NCBI RefSeq assembly: GCF_003148645.1
Contig: NZ_QGGP01000001.1
Coordinates: 496,001-560,000 of the forward strand
Source: Xanthomarina spongicola
Lineage (GTDB): Bacteria > Bacteroidota > Bacteroidia > Flavobacteriales > Flavobacteriaceae
Direction: 5' to 3'
DNA: 64,000 bases
Shown: in pieces, positions 52,100 to 60,598 of the stretch
Position numbering within the stretch: position 1 is the stretch's first letter
How the letters are laid out: every line of letters begins with the position of its first letter
Program-made: the position numbers and the translations under genes
The notes under the pieces: generated by a model
What the model was told of the DNA's origin: nothing
The model's input: only the letters and a program-made list of their open reading frames with translations
Database searches by the model: none

Positions 52100-53041
52100 T
52101 TACATTATAAATTTTGAACTAATTGATTTGTTGTAATGGACATTATGCATTACATCTGCAAAAAGTTCGGCACAGCTTAAAACTATTATTTTGCTGCTTT
52201 TATGTTTTAGAGGAATTGAATCTGTTACAATTAATTCTTCTAGTTTTGAGTTTTTAATTTTTTCATAAGCATTTCCAGACAAAATAGGATGTGTACAAAT
52301 AGCACGAACACTTAATGCACCACGTTCTATCATTAAATCGGCTGCTTTTGTTAATGTGCCAGCTGTGTCTACCATATCGTCCACCAATACAACATTTTTA
52401 CCTGTTACATCTCCAATTAATTCCATATGAGAGATGGTATTTGCTTTTGCTCTTTGCTTATAGCAAATAACCACATCACTTTCTAACGCTTTAGAATACG
52501 CATAAGCTCTTTTCGATCCTCCCATATCTGGAGAAGCAATAGTTAAGTTGTCTAGATTTAAACTTTTTAAATAAGGTAAAAATATAGTTGAAGCAAAAAG
52601 GTGATCTACAGGTTTTTCAAAAAACCCTTGAATTTGATCGGCATGCAAATCCATTGTAATTATTCGAGTTGCTCCAGCAGCTTCCAACATCTTTGCAACT
52701 AATTTAGCAGCAATTGGTACTCTTGGCTTGTCTTTTCTATCTTGTCTAGCCCATCCAAAATAAGGAAGTACAGCTGTTATATGTCTTGCAGATGCACGCT
52801 TAGCTGCATCAATCATTAATAACATTTCCATTAAATTTTCTGGACCTGGATGTGTAGAACCTATAATAAAAACACGAGTCCCTCTTATGGATTCTTCATA
52901 AGATGGTTGAAACTCACCATCGCTATAAGTAGAGGTTATAACATTGCCTAATGGAACACCGAAAGCACCTGCAATTTTAATAGCAAGCTCTTTACTTTGT
53001 GTACAAGTAAAAATTTTAGCCTCTGTTTTAGCGTTTGGCAT
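52100..53041 (-). CDS. prs: Ribose-phosphate pyrophosphokinase
   Basis: 313 residues. Makes PRPP from ribose 5-phosphate and ATP for nucleotide, His, Trp and NAD synthesis. Key motifs: FACTYSDGEFQPSY-like start (TSTYSDGEFQPS), YFGWARQDRK (catalytic flexible loop), TMDLHADQIQGFF, and the PRPP-binding loop NVVLVDDMVDTAGTLTKAA. Length and motifs match class I PRPP synthetases. It is first in prs-rplY(-pth), with a full promoter at 53093-53122. Confidence 0.95.
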   Translation of the reverse strand: MPNAKTEAKIFTCTQSKELAIKIAGAFGVPLGNVITSTYSDGEFQPSYEESIRGTRVFIIGSTHPGPENLMEMLLMIDAAKRASARHITAVLPYFGWARQDRKDKPRVPIAAKLVAKMLEAAGATRIITMDLHADQIQGFFEKPVDHLFASTIFLPYLKSLNLDNLTIASPDMGGSKRAYAYSKALESDVVICYKQRAKANTISHMELIGDVTGKNVVLVDDMVDTAGTLTKAADLMIERGALSVRAICTHPILSGNAYEKIKNSKLEELIVTDSIPLKHKSSKIIVLSCAELFADVMHNVHYNKSISSKFIM

Positions 53042-53092
53042 TGTTAAACTGTTGTTTTGTAACGAATTAAATCGTTTTTATTAAATGAGGTG

Positions 53093-53122
53093 CAAATTTA
53101 GGAATTTATTTCAACTCCAAAA
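53093..53122 (-). promoter_or_regulatory. Promoter of prs
   Basis: On the reverse strand TTTTG (53118-53122), 17 bp, TAAATTTG (53093-53100), a good match to the Bacteroidota -33/-7 pattern. The mRNA leader would be about 45 nt. Confidence 0.6.
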
Positions 53123-53144
53123 GCATAAAAGGGACTAATTTTAA

Positions 53145-53174
53145 TTGTTTGTGCTATTTTATTTTATAATTTTG
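53145..53174 (+). promoter_or_regulatory. Promoter of tRNA-Leu
   Basis: TTG (53145-53147), 19 bp, TAATTTTG (53167-53174), then 11 bp to the tRNA. It diverges from the prs promoter. Confidence 0.6.
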
Positions 53175-53185
53175 CAGTCTATTTA

Positions 53186-53267
53186 GCTCAAGTGGCGGAA
53201 TTGGTAGACGCGCTGGATTCAAAATCCAGTTCTTTCGAGAGTGTGGGTTCGATTCCCACCTTGAGTA
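53186..53267 (+). tRNA. tRNA-Leu (anticodon CAA)
   Basis: Cloverleaf folds clearly: acceptor GCTCAAG paired with CTTGAGT (first pair is G-U), D arm TGGCGGAATTGGTAGACG, anticodon arm CTGGA-TTCAAAA-TCCAG with anticodon CAA, a long variable arm as expected for a class II tRNA, and T arm GTGGG-TTCGATT-CCCAC. Discriminator A; CCA is not encoded. Reads UUG codons. Confidence 0.95.
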
Positions 53268-53277
53268 CTCAGATAAT

Positions 53278-53304
53278 AAAAGACACACAATTTGTGTGTC
53301 TTTT
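53278..53304 (+). terminator. Terminator after tRNA-Leu
   Basis: AAAAGACACAC and GTGTGTCTTTT form an 11 bp stem around AATTT, directly after the tRNA. Confidence 0.8.
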
Positions 53305-53385
53305 ATGTTTAAATTAATGATGCTTTTATTGTCATTTCGTTATAAATTGTATATTTGAAAACACCCAAATAAACGACAATAAACA

Positions 53386-53976
53386 ATGTTTGATAATTTC
53401 TGGTTTCACGTAGAGTATGGCATCAATCACGTATTAGATATAAATGCCTACGATCATGTTCTCTTTTTAATAGTTCTAGCAGTACCATATCTTTTTAAAG
53501 ATTGGAAACGTGTTTTACTGTTAGTTACTTTATTCACATTGGGTCATACCCTTTCTTTAGTTTTAGCAGCTTATAATGTAGTGAGTGTTAATGGTCAATT
53601 AGTAGAATTTTTGATTCCAGTAACTATTTTAATGGTTGCACTTTTCAATGTATTTACAGCAGGAAAAGGAGCTCAAAAAGAAAAAGTTGGCGTTCTGTTT
53701 TTCTCCACATTATTCTTTGGGTTAGTTCATGGATTGGGTTTTGCAAGAGAATTTAGAATGTTAGTTGGACAGTCTGATAACAAATTAGTAACTCTTTTAG
53801 AATTTGCTCTAGGTATTGAAATTGCTCAAGTAATTATTGTTTTTGTAGTGCTATTTTTAGGTTACATCATGCAAACTGTTTTTAGATTTTCTAAACGCGA
53901 TTGGGTTATGGTAATTTCGGCAGTTGTGGTTGGATTAGTTATTCCAATGATTTTGAATAGCGATTTATTAGCTTAA
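53386..53976 (+). CDS. HupE/UreJ-like membrane protein
   Basis: 196 residues with six hydrophobic helices. The N-terminal HVEYGINHVLDINAYDHVLFLIVLAVPY is the HupE/UreJ_2 signature, with a D-x-x-D/H helix that could bind metal. Further conserved blocks: FTLGHTLSLVLAA and LFFGLVHGLGFAREFR. HupE proteins are linked to nickel or cobalt uptake, or hydrogenase accessory roles; no hydrogenase or urease genes are in the window, so the substrate is open. Confidence 0.82.
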   Translation: MFDNFWFHVEYGINHVLDINAYDHVLFLIVLAVPYLFKDWKRVLLLVTLFTLGHTLSLVLAAYNVVSVNGQLVEFLIPVTILMVALFNVFTAGKGAQKEKVGVLFFSTLFFGLVHGLGFAREFRMLVGQSDNKLVTLLEFALGIEIAQVIIVFVVLFLGYIMQTVFRFSKRDWVMVISAVVVGLVIPMILNSDLLA

Positions 53977-54095
53977 AATAACCTTCATTTTTACCTAAAG
54001 TTTTCATAAAACTTTAATTCTCTGGTTGTAATTAAAATACTTACAACCTATCTTCGTTGTATATTATTAAATTAGATTTTCACTTTGAGATATAT

Positions 54096-54527
54096 ATGAA
54101 AGAACACAAACTACTTAAATACGATAAAGCTTATTTAAGAATTGCAAAAGAATGGGGAAAACTATCTTATTGTGAACGTAAACAAGTTGGCGCAATTATT
54201 GTAAAAGAAAGAATGATTATTTCTGATGGATTTAATGGCACACCAACTGGGTTTGAAAATTATTGTGAAGACGACGAAGGTTATACCAAATGGTATGTTT
54301 TGCATGCTGAAGCCAATGCAATTTTAAAAGTAGCGTCTTCAACACAATCTTGTAAAGGAGCTACATTATATATTACCTTATCTCCTTGTAAGGAGTGTAG
54401 TAAATTAATCCATCAAGCAGGAATTGTTAGAGTTGTATATAAAGAAGCATATAAAGACGATTCAGGATTGCAATTTTTAAAAAAAGCAGGAATTGAACTT
54501 GTATTAATAGAAGATTTAAAAGCTTAA
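54096..54527 (+). CDS. Cytidine/deoxycytidylate deaminase family protein
   Basis: 143 residues from the ATG at 54096; an upstream TTG frame start is unlikely. Zinc site: LHAEANAIL (His, catalytic Glu) and SPCKECSKLI (two Cys). The layout YLRIAKEWGKLSYCERKQVGAIIVKE and ISDGFNGTPTGFENYCED is that of dCMP deaminase/ComEB-type enzymes, which supply dUMP from dCMP. Its stop overlaps the start of the S41 protease by one base (TAATG). Confidence 0.9.
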   Translation: MKEHKLLKYDKAYLRIAKEWGKLSYCERKQVGAIIVKERMIISDGFNGTPTGFENYCEDDEGYTKWYVLHAEANAILKVASSTQSCKGATLYITLSPCKECSKLIHQAGIVRVVYKEAYKDDSGLQFLKKAGIELVLIEDLKA

Positions 54528-56119
54528 TGAGGCTAAAGAAAAAATATATCCCACTTATTATTGGTGTTGCAATTGCAGCAGGAATATACATTGGGGGAAA
54601 ATTAAATTTCACTGATACGTCTGATAGATTATTTACAAAAAACAGCAAAAAGGACAAACTTAATAGACTTATAGATTATATAGATTACGAATACATTGAC
54701 GATGTTAATACAGATAGTATTGTAGATGTAACAGTAAATGGCATTTTAAATAATCTAGATCCACATTCGGTATATATTCCAAAAGAAGATATGCAACGTG
54801 TAACCGATAATATGAAAGGCGATTTTGTAGGTATTGGCATTAATTTTTATACTTATAAAGATACCATTACAGTAATTAGAGCTGTAGAAGGAGGTCCAAG
54901 TGAAAAAGCTGGGATTATTGGAGGAGACAGAATTATTATGGCAAATGGCGATTCTATTTTTGGCAAAGATTTTAACAATAACGATATCATTAAAAAATTA
55001 AAAGGGCCTATTAATACCATAGTCGATTTAAAAGTTTACAGAAGAGGTGAGCCAGAACTTTTAAATTTTTCTGTGAAAAGAAATCATATTCCAATAAGAT
55101 CTGTTGATGCAGCTTACATGCTTACAGATAAGTTAGGTTATATTAAAATTAACCGTTTTGCAGAATCCACTTATAAAGAATTTAAAAAGGAACTTACTAA
55201 ATTGCAAAAAGCTGGAATTAAAGAATTAGCAGTCGATTTACGAAATAATCCTGGAGGTTTTTTAGGTGTTGCCGAACAAATTGTAGATGAATTTCTTGAA
55301 GACGACAAGCTTATTTTATTCACTAAAAATAAAAGAGGTGATATTGAAAAAAGCTATGCTACAAAAAAAGGCACATTTGAAAAAGGAAAAGTTTACGTAC
55401 TAATAGATGAAAACTCAGCTTCAGCAAGCGAAATTATAGCAGGAGCATTACAAGATAACGATAAAGGAACTATTGTTGGACGTCGTTCTTATGGTAAAGG
55501 GTTGGTGCAAAGAGAAATGGAGTTAGGAGACGGAAGTGCAGTTAGACTAACCGTTTCAAGATACTATACACCAACAGGTCGCTCCATTCAGCGTTCTTAT
55601 GAAAACGGAAATAGAGATTATTACGACGAGTATTTCGATCGATTAAATAGTGGCGAACTTTTAGATCCTGAAAAAATTGAAGTAGCAGATTCTTTAAAAT
55701 TTACAACTCCTAATGGAAAAGTTGTTTATGGAGGAGGTGGTATTATTCCAGATGTGTTTGTGCCTTTAGATATGAGTATGCAAAACGAAACACTTACTTT
55801 TTTAGACAGAAGAGGGTTTATTAGCAATTTTGTTTTCGAACTTTTAGAAAAAGATCGTCATGCTTACGATAATATTTCAAGAAAGGAGTTTATTATGAGC
55901 TTTCAGTTTAACGACGATATGGTTTTGGATTTTCAAAATTATTTAAATGAAAAGACAAAAGCCAATATTACATTTGTTGCCTACAACGAAGAAGTTAAAC
56001 AATATATTAAAGCCACTTTAGCAGACCAACTTTATGGAAATGGCGCTTTCGAAGAAGTTATCAATCAAAAAGATATTATGATTGAAGAGGTTATAACATT
56101 GAGTAATAGAGTGGATTAA
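54527..56119 (+). CDS. S41 family C-terminal processing protease
   Basis: 530 residues. One N-terminal transmembrane or signal segment (YIPLIIGVAIAAGIYIGGKL), a PDZ domain (about 85-170, FVGIGINFYTYKDTITVIRAVEGGPSEKAG), then the tail-specific protease domain with the serine in DENSASASEIIAGAL and the lysine in GRRSYGKGLVQ (Ser-Lys dyad). Cleaves C-terminal tails of periplasmic proteins. The gene ends 4 bp inside the convergent flavoprotein gene. Confidence 0.93.
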   Translation: MRLKKKYIPLIIGVAIAAGIYIGGKLNFTDTSDRLFTKNSKKDKLNRLIDYIDYEYIDDVNTDSIVDVTVNGILNNLDPHSVYIPKEDMQRVTDNMKGDFVGIGINFYTYKDTITVIRAVEGGPSEKAGIIGGDRIIMANGDSIFGKDFNNNDIIKKLKGPINTIVDLKVYRRGEPELLNFSVKRNHIPIRSVDAAYMLTDKLGYIKINRFAESTYKEFKKELTKLQKAGIKELAVDLRNNPGGFLGVAEQIVDEFLEDDKLILFTKNKRGDIEKSYATKKGTFEKGKVYVLIDENSASASEIIAGALQDNDKGTIVGRRSYGKGLVQREMELGDGSAVRLTVSRYYTPTGRSIQRSYENGNRDYYDEYFDRLNSGELLDPEKIEVADSLKFTTPNGKVVYGGGGIIPDVFVPLDMSMQNETLTFLDRRGFISNFVFELLEKDRHAYDNISRKEFIMSFQFNDDMVLDFQNYLNEKTKANITFVAYNEEVKQYIKATLADQLYGNGAFEEVINQKDIMIEEVITLSNRVD

Positions 56120-56718
56120 ATTTTATCATGAATCTTAACATGCTCACCATTATTCCAAAGCGTTAAAATGTCTGTTGCCACTTGAGTTCCACTACCACAA
56201 GCAATAGCAAATTGACTTCGCCATCCAGCTAAAGTCCCTGTCACATAAAGGTTTTCTTCTATTTTATGATCTGTATTTTTCAACCAGATTCTATTTTTTT
56301 CAGCTTTTGCTCTTGGATGAGGTTCTATGTATTTTTCTAAACCTTCAATAGTTATTAAATTGGTGTATCCAACTGCTACAACAACAATTTTGGAGTTATA
56401 TTCAGCCTTATTAGTTTTTACTAAAAAGCCATTTTCAGCTTTAACAATTTCACATACTTTTTCATGTTCTATTTGCTTAACATGTGGATATAAAGATGCA
56501 AGTTGGTGCATGCCATTTTCAAGTATAGATTCTCCAGTTGTTCCTGGAGTTAATCCTAAAACATTATTAAATAGAGCGTTTTGTAGATGAGACGTTTTTT
56601 GATGTAATATAATGCCAATCTGTTTGTTTTTAGCAAATTCTTGTTTTTTTGCAGAACCTAAAACCAAGGCACAAGACATGCCAGAAGCTCCTCCACCAAT
56701 AATTAAAACATCGAACAT
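56116..56718 (-). CDS. Short thioredoxin-reductase-like FAD protein lacking the NADPH domain
   Basis: 200 residues against about 310 in thioredoxin reductases. The FAD-binding GGGASGMSCALVLG is intact, followed by LGLTPGTTGESIL (substrate loop) and the second FAD segment LYVTGTLAGWRSQFAIACGSGTQVA. The whole NADPH-binding domain with its CxxC redox pair is absent; the two FAD halves are joined directly. This single-domain shape occurs as a small family in Bacteroidota and other bacteria and is not a frame disruption. Electron donor and substrate unknown. Start codon overlaps the stop of the small membrane gene by one base. Confidence 0.8.
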   Translation of the reverse strand: MFDVLIIGGGASGMSCALVLGSAKKQEFAKNKQIGIILHQKTSHLQNALFNNVLGLTPGTTGESILENGMHQLASLYPHVKQIEHEKVCEIVKAENGFLVKTNKAEYNSKIVVVAVGYTNLITIEGLEKYIEPHPRAKAEKNRIWLKNTDHKIEENLYVTGTLAGWRSQFAIACGSGTQVATDILTLWNNGEHVKIHDKI

Positions 56719-56921
56719 TATTTATTTTGTTTTATCTGTTTTTCAATTTTTTTTGAAAGTCTTAAAATTTGCAATAAAATTAAAGCACACATAGAGGCTA
56801 GAATAGTAATAAAGGCTATAATGCTTTCTTCTTCAAAAGGAGCATTAAAATTAACCTGAGTAAAATTGTAAATTATTAATACAATTGCAAGTATTGATAA
56901 CAAAATCTTGAAAATCTTCAT
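56718..56921 (-). CDS. Small membrane protein of unknown function
   Basis: 67 residues with two hydrophobic helices (IFKILLSILAIVLIIYNF and IAFITILASMCALILLQIL) and a basic C-terminus (RLSKKIEKQIKQNK). Translationally coupled (TAATG) to the short flavoprotein gene. I recognise no family. The coupling suggests that it may anchor or support the flavoprotein, but this is inference. Confidence 0.65.
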   Translation of the reverse strand: MKIFKILLSILAIVLIIYNFTQVNFNAPFEEESIIAFITILASMCALILLQILRLSKKIEKQIKQNK

Positions 56922-57011
56922 GAGTTAAGTGTTTATTTTCTTGTTGCAAATTTCGATAATTTGAAACGAATATTAGAATCTTTTTGACGTTTTATTTATG
57001 CTTTTAAAATG

Positions 57012-57019
57012 TATATTTG
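57012..57019 (+). promoter_or_regulatory. -7 promoter element of the DUF3109 gene
   Basis: TATATTTG ends 4 bp before the ATG at 57024. Transcription would start at or just before the start codon, so the mRNA is probably leaderless. It excludes the upstream ATG at 57009 as the true start. Confidence 0.5.
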
Positions 57020-57023
57020 CCAC

Positions 57024-57593
57024 ATGTTTCAATTAGGAAAAACCATCGTTTCAGAAGATATTATTGAGAAAGATTTTCTCTGTAACCTTTCGGCATGCAA
57101 AGGTGCTTGTTGTATTGATGGCGATGCTGGAGCTCCACTGGAGGATAGTGAAACAAAAATTCTTGAGGATATCTATCCAAAAGTAAAACCTTTTTTAAGA
57201 AAAGAAGGGATTGAAGCTATTGAAAAACAAGGCGTTTTTATTACAACAGAATTTGGAGATTTTGAAACTCCTTTAATTAATAATGCAGATTGTGCTTATG
57301 TTATTTTTGACAAAAAAGGGACTGCTCTTTGTGCAATTGAAGAAGCTTATAATCAAGGTGTTGTAAGCTGGAAGAAACCTGTTTCTTGTCATTTATATCC
57401 TATAAGAGTAAAAGATTATAGCGAGTTTTCGGCAGTTAATTATGATAAATGGGAAATTTGTGACGATGCTTGTACTTTAGGAAAAGAACTTCAAGTGCCA
57501 ATTTATAAATTTGTAAAAGAGGCATTAATAAGAAAATTTGGGGAAGATTGGTATGCAGAATTAGAGAATGTAGCTAAAGGATTCAATAAATAA
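57024..57593 (+). CDS. DUF3109 (YkgJ-like) cysteine-rich protein
   Basis: 189 residues from the ATG at 57024. Cysteine pattern: FLCNLSACKGACCIDGDAGAPL near the N-terminus, then NADCAYV, GTALCAIEEAY, KPVSCHLYPIRV and WEICDDACTLG. This resembles the CxxCxxxCC zinc- or iron-sulfur-binding family containing YkgJ. Conserved across Bacteroidota, function unknown. It has its own -7 element and is not part of an operon. Confidence 0.85.
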   Translation: MFQLGKTIVSEDIIEKDFLCNLSACKGACCIDGDAGAPLEDSETKILEDIYPKVKPFLRKEGIEAIEKQGVFITTEFGDFETPLINNADCAYVIFDKKGTALCAIEEAYNQGVVSWKKPVSCHLYPIRVKDYSEFSAVNYDKWEICDDACTLGKELQVPIYKFVKEALIRKFGEDWYAELENVAKGFNK

Positions 57594-57602
57594 AATTCTC
57601 TA

Positions 57603-59582
57603 TTAAGCAGTTTTTAAAACAAATGTTTTTATTGGAATGTTTACAATAACCTTTGTTCCTGAAGGGTTTTCGTTTTCAAATAAATCTATAATTTCAATTT
57701 TATAATCGTTTATAAAATCTTTTGAAAAGTTTTCTAACCTAGCTTTTGTAATGTCTATACCTACAGATTTTCGTTTTAATTTTTTTTGTTCTTTTATTTT
57801 TTCAGAAACAGATCTACCAACACCATTATCTGTTATAGTAATAGTAATGTAGCCTGGATTTTTTTGATTAACATCTAAATAAATGTTTTTTTCTCCTGTT
57901 TTAGAAGATAAACCATGCCAAAGAGCATTTTCTAAAAAAGGTTGCAAAATTAATGAAGGAACTTTAATAATAGATGGATTTACATCTGTTTCTATGGATG
58001 TTTTGTAATTAATTTCATTTGAAAAACGCATATTTTCAATATTCATATAAAGATCCATAGTATCTAACTCGTCTTGTAGAGAAATCTCTTTTTCGGTTGA
58101 AGCGATAAGTATTTTTCGAATGAGTTTAGAAAATTTGTTTAAATAATAAACAGCGTTTTCCTTTTCATTATTAATAATATAAAGTTTTATAGAGTTTAGT
58201 GAGTTAAAAATAAAATGAGGATTCATCTGGTTACGTAACATCTCTTGCTCTAGTGTTACAATCTTTTTTTCATTTTTTAATCTGTGTTGCCTTTGTAGAA
58301 TAACAAAAAAGCCAACAATTAATATACCTCCAAGTAAGCTTAAGAGTAAAATTTTACGGTTTTGTATTAGTTTTAATTTTACAATTTCGTTTTCGCTAGC
58401 CAATGCTTTTATTTGATTGTTTTTCTTTTCGCTTTCATATTTTAGAATTAAATCGCTTACATATTGAAAGTTTTTTTCGTTAGTAATTGTTTTATCTAAA
58501 TCTACATACAGTTGATAGAATTGAAGAGCAGTTTTATAATTTGCTAACTGTTCATTTAATTGTGAAAGATATTTGTAGGCTTCAGATTCTTGAGATTTTA
58601 AATTGAATTTTTTTGCAATATTTAATGCTTCGTTTAAATTATTTTCAGCATCATTAAAATTATTCAGTTTTAAATTTATCAAACCTAGATTGGCATAAGA
58701 TAGCGATATATAATATTGATCATTAGTAATTTTAGCCCTTTCTAATGCGTTTTCAATAACTGGTAAAGCCTCTTTGTAGTCGCCTTTTAAAATATCTAGT
58801 TTTCCAATACTATTATAGCAAATAACACGACCAATATCTGAGTTTATTTCGTTGTTGTATTTTAAGGAAGTTTCATAATTAAGCAAGGCAACATCAATAT
58901 TTCCTTTAGCTTCTTGGGCATAACCAATATTATGATAATTAATTGCTAAGCCTAATTTATTATCTAGTTCTTTTTCAATTTCTAAAGATTTATAAAAGAG
59001 TTCTAATGCTAAATCATATTGTTTAAGAGCTAAATAAATATTTCCCATACTGTTTTGAGAAATAGCAATACTGTGTTTTAATTCTAGAGTAATTGGCTTT
59101 ACAGTTTCAGCTAAATCTAAAGCTTCCTTATGGTAGTCTAATGCTGTTCTAATTACGTCCAGTCTTCTATAGACTACTCCTAACATGTTTAAGCTTACAA
59201 CTTGTAAATCTATGTTTTTTGCCTCTTTAGCTATATCTAAAGCTTCTTGATGAGTTTCTATAGCTTTATCGTAAATCGAGAGATTTCTATAGTTTTCTCC
59301 TAGCATATTTAAGGAGTAGCTTTGGCCTTCTAAATAATTAGTTTCTCTACTTTTAATTAATAAAAACTGCATCTTTAGTGTGTCGTTTTTAACATTGCTG
59401 AAAGTAGAATCTAAAACTTTATAAATAGGTGTTTTATCTATTAAAAAATTATTTATTTCAGATTTAAATTTGGAGTCTATTTCATTTTGAGAGATACTAG
59501 TAAAGGGGAAATATAAAAGAATTAGAAGCAGAGCTATTATTTTTTTTAAAGACATTTTAGAAAAATAAAAATAACGTTTCAT
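57603..59582 (-). CDS. LytS-type histidine kinase with TPR sensor domain
   Basis: 659 residues. A signal peptide (KKIIALLLILLYFPFTSISQ) precedes seven or so TPR repeats (about 60-370, for example AIETHQEALDIAKEAKNIDL). A short coiled region and one transmembrane helix (KILLLSLLGGILIVGFFVIL) follow, then the His_kinase module with H456 in MNPHFIFNSLNSIK and an ATPase domain (FLENALWHGL, TDNGVGRS). This is the flavobacterial TPR-LytS architecture. The partner is the LytTR regulator, 4 bp upstream; an alternative start is the ATG at 59555. The signal is unknown. Confidence 0.92.
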   Translation of the reverse strand: MKRYFYFSKMSLKKIIALLLILLYFPFTSISQNEIDSKFKSEINNFLIDKTPIYKVLDSTFSNVKNDTLKMQFLLIKSRETNYLEGQSYSLNMLGENYRNLSIYDKAIETHQEALDIAKEAKNIDLQVVSLNMLGVVYRRLDVIRTALDYHKEALDLAETVKPITLELKHSIAISQNSMGNIYLALKQYDLALELFYKSLEIEKELDNKLGLAINYHNIGYAQEAKGNIDVALLNYETSLKYNNEINSDIGRVICYNSIGKLDILKGDYKEALPVIENALERAKITNDQYYISLSYANLGLINLKLNNFNDAENNLNEALNIAKKFNLKSQESEAYKYLSQLNEQLANYKTALQFYQLYVDLDKTITNEKNFQYVSDLILKYESEKKNNQIKALASENEIVKLKLIQNRKILLLSLLGGILIVGFFVILQRQHRLKNEKKIVTLEQEMLRNQMNPHFIFNSLNSIKLYIINNEKENAVYYLNKFSKLIRKILIASTEKEISLQDELDTMDLYMNIENMRFSNEINYKTSIETDVNPSIIKVPSLILQPFLENALWHGLSSKTGEKNIYLDVNQKNPGYITITITDNGVGRSVSEKIKEQKKLKRKSVGIDITKARLENFSKDFINDYKIEIIDLFENENPSGTKVIVNIPIKTFVLKTA

Positions 59583-59586
59583 TACA

Positions 59587-60321
59587 TTATAATTTGTTTA
59601 AAAAATCTGTTTTTCTTAGTCTGGCAACAGGTATTTTGTCGTTAGACTCCATAACTACATAACCGTCGTTTTTTACAAACTCTTTAATTTTATTTAGATT
59701 TATAATATAAGAATTGTGAATTCTAAAAAAATAGTTTTCTGGTAAAAGGGCATCTATTTCTTTTATTTTTTTTGTAACAACCATTTTTTGATTATTGGCC
59801 ATTATAAAAGTACTATAATTTCCATCAGATTCGATATATAAAATATCGTCTACGTTTAAAAAAACGAGTTTGCCATCTGTGTTTATAATAACTTTTTTTT
59901 GTTTTAAACCTGCATTAAAATTTAATAAGACTTCTTCAACTTTAGCAGAAGATATATTACTATTGTGAAATTTTTTAATCTTTTTAATAGTTTCCTTTAA
60001 ATCATCAGAATCTATAGGTTTTAATAAATAATCTATCGCTTCATTTTTTAAAGCTTTTAAGGCATACTCATTATATGCTGTTGTAATAATAATGGCAAAA
60101 TCTTTTTGTGTTAAGGATTCTAGAAACTGAAACCCATCCATAGTTGGCATGTTTATATCTAAAAACAAACAATCTGGCGTGTGTGTTTTTAAATATGCTA
60201 TAGCCTCTTCGGGTTTTGTGAAAGTTTCAATAACTTGAATTTCGTTGCTAAAATTAGCTAATTCCCATGTTAAGCTTTGTATAGCTTTAGTTTCATCGTC
60301 TACAATTACTGCTTTTATCAT
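59587..60321 (-). CDS. LytTR-family response regulator
   Basis: 244 residues. The receiver domain has the acidic VDDE and phospho-acceptor D55 (LFLDINMPTMDG), plus the conserved ITTAYNEYALKAL and YLLKPID. The LytTR DNA-binding domain (about 140-240) has VNVDDILYIESDGNYSTF and FFRIHNSYIINLNKIKEF. First gene of the pair with the kinase. A consensus -7 (TATATTTG, 60327-60334) lies 5 bp before the ATG, so the mRNA is probably leaderless. LytTR-like repeats upstream suggest autoregulation. Confidence 0.94.
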   Translation of the reverse strand: MIKAVIVDDETKAIQSLTWELANFSNEIQVIETFTKPEEAIAYLKTHTPDCLFLDINMPTMDGFQFLESLTQKDFAIIITTAYNEYALKALKNEAIDYLLKPIDSDDLKETIKKIKKFHNSNISSAKVEEVLLNFNAGLKQKKVIINTDGKLVFLNVDDILYIESDGNYSTFIMANNQKMVVTKKIKEIDALLPENYFFRIHNSYIINLNKIKEFVKNDGYVVMESNDKIPVARLRKTDFLNKL

Positions 60322-60326
60322 AAACT

Positions 60327-60334
60327 CAAATATA
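60327..60334 (-). promoter_or_regulatory. -7 promoter element of the LytTR regulator operon
   Basis: TATATTTG on the reverse strand, ending 5 bp before the ATG at 60321. No TTG at -33; the inverted LytTR-like repeat at 60365-60375 is 31 bp upstream. Confidence 0.5.
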
Positions 60335-60364
60335 GCAATATATTATTTTGTTTAGCCTTTTATA

Positions 60365-60471
60365 TGTATAGTTGGCTGCAATTTTTGTATAAAGAGTATT
60401 TATCTTCCTATTAACTAAGTAAATGTAATAATTAGATTACCAATTATACAGTATTTGTTACCAACTATACA
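60365..60471. promoter_or_regulatory. LytTR-like binding repeats
   Basis: Direct repeats TTACCAATTATACA (60437-60450) and TTACCAACTATACA (60458-60471) have a 21 bp period, two helical turns, as LytTR sites do. An inverted copy, TGTATAGTTGG, is at 60365-60375. They lie directly upstream of the LytTR regulator gene. Confidence 0.6.
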
Positions 60472-60570
60472 AAATCTCATTTTTGTATTATAAAATCTTT
60501 GATATTTGTAATGCTATTAATTAAGGGATATGCATTTCATTTTATAATGTTTGCTATTAATCGATCTAAA

Positions 60571-60598
60571 AAGACCAGTTCAAGCTGGTCTTTTTTTA
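60571..60598 (+). terminator. Orphan forward terminator
   Basis: AAGACCAG-TTCAAG-CTGGTCTT stem followed by T7. No annotated forward gene precedes it within the intergenic region, so it may end a small RNA. Confidence 0.75.

Noticed and set aside
56116-56718. Flavoprotein as a frameshifted thioredoxin reductase pseudogene
   Set aside because: Both FAD segments are in one frame with start and stop, and coupling to the upstream gene is intact; a natural short family is more likely.
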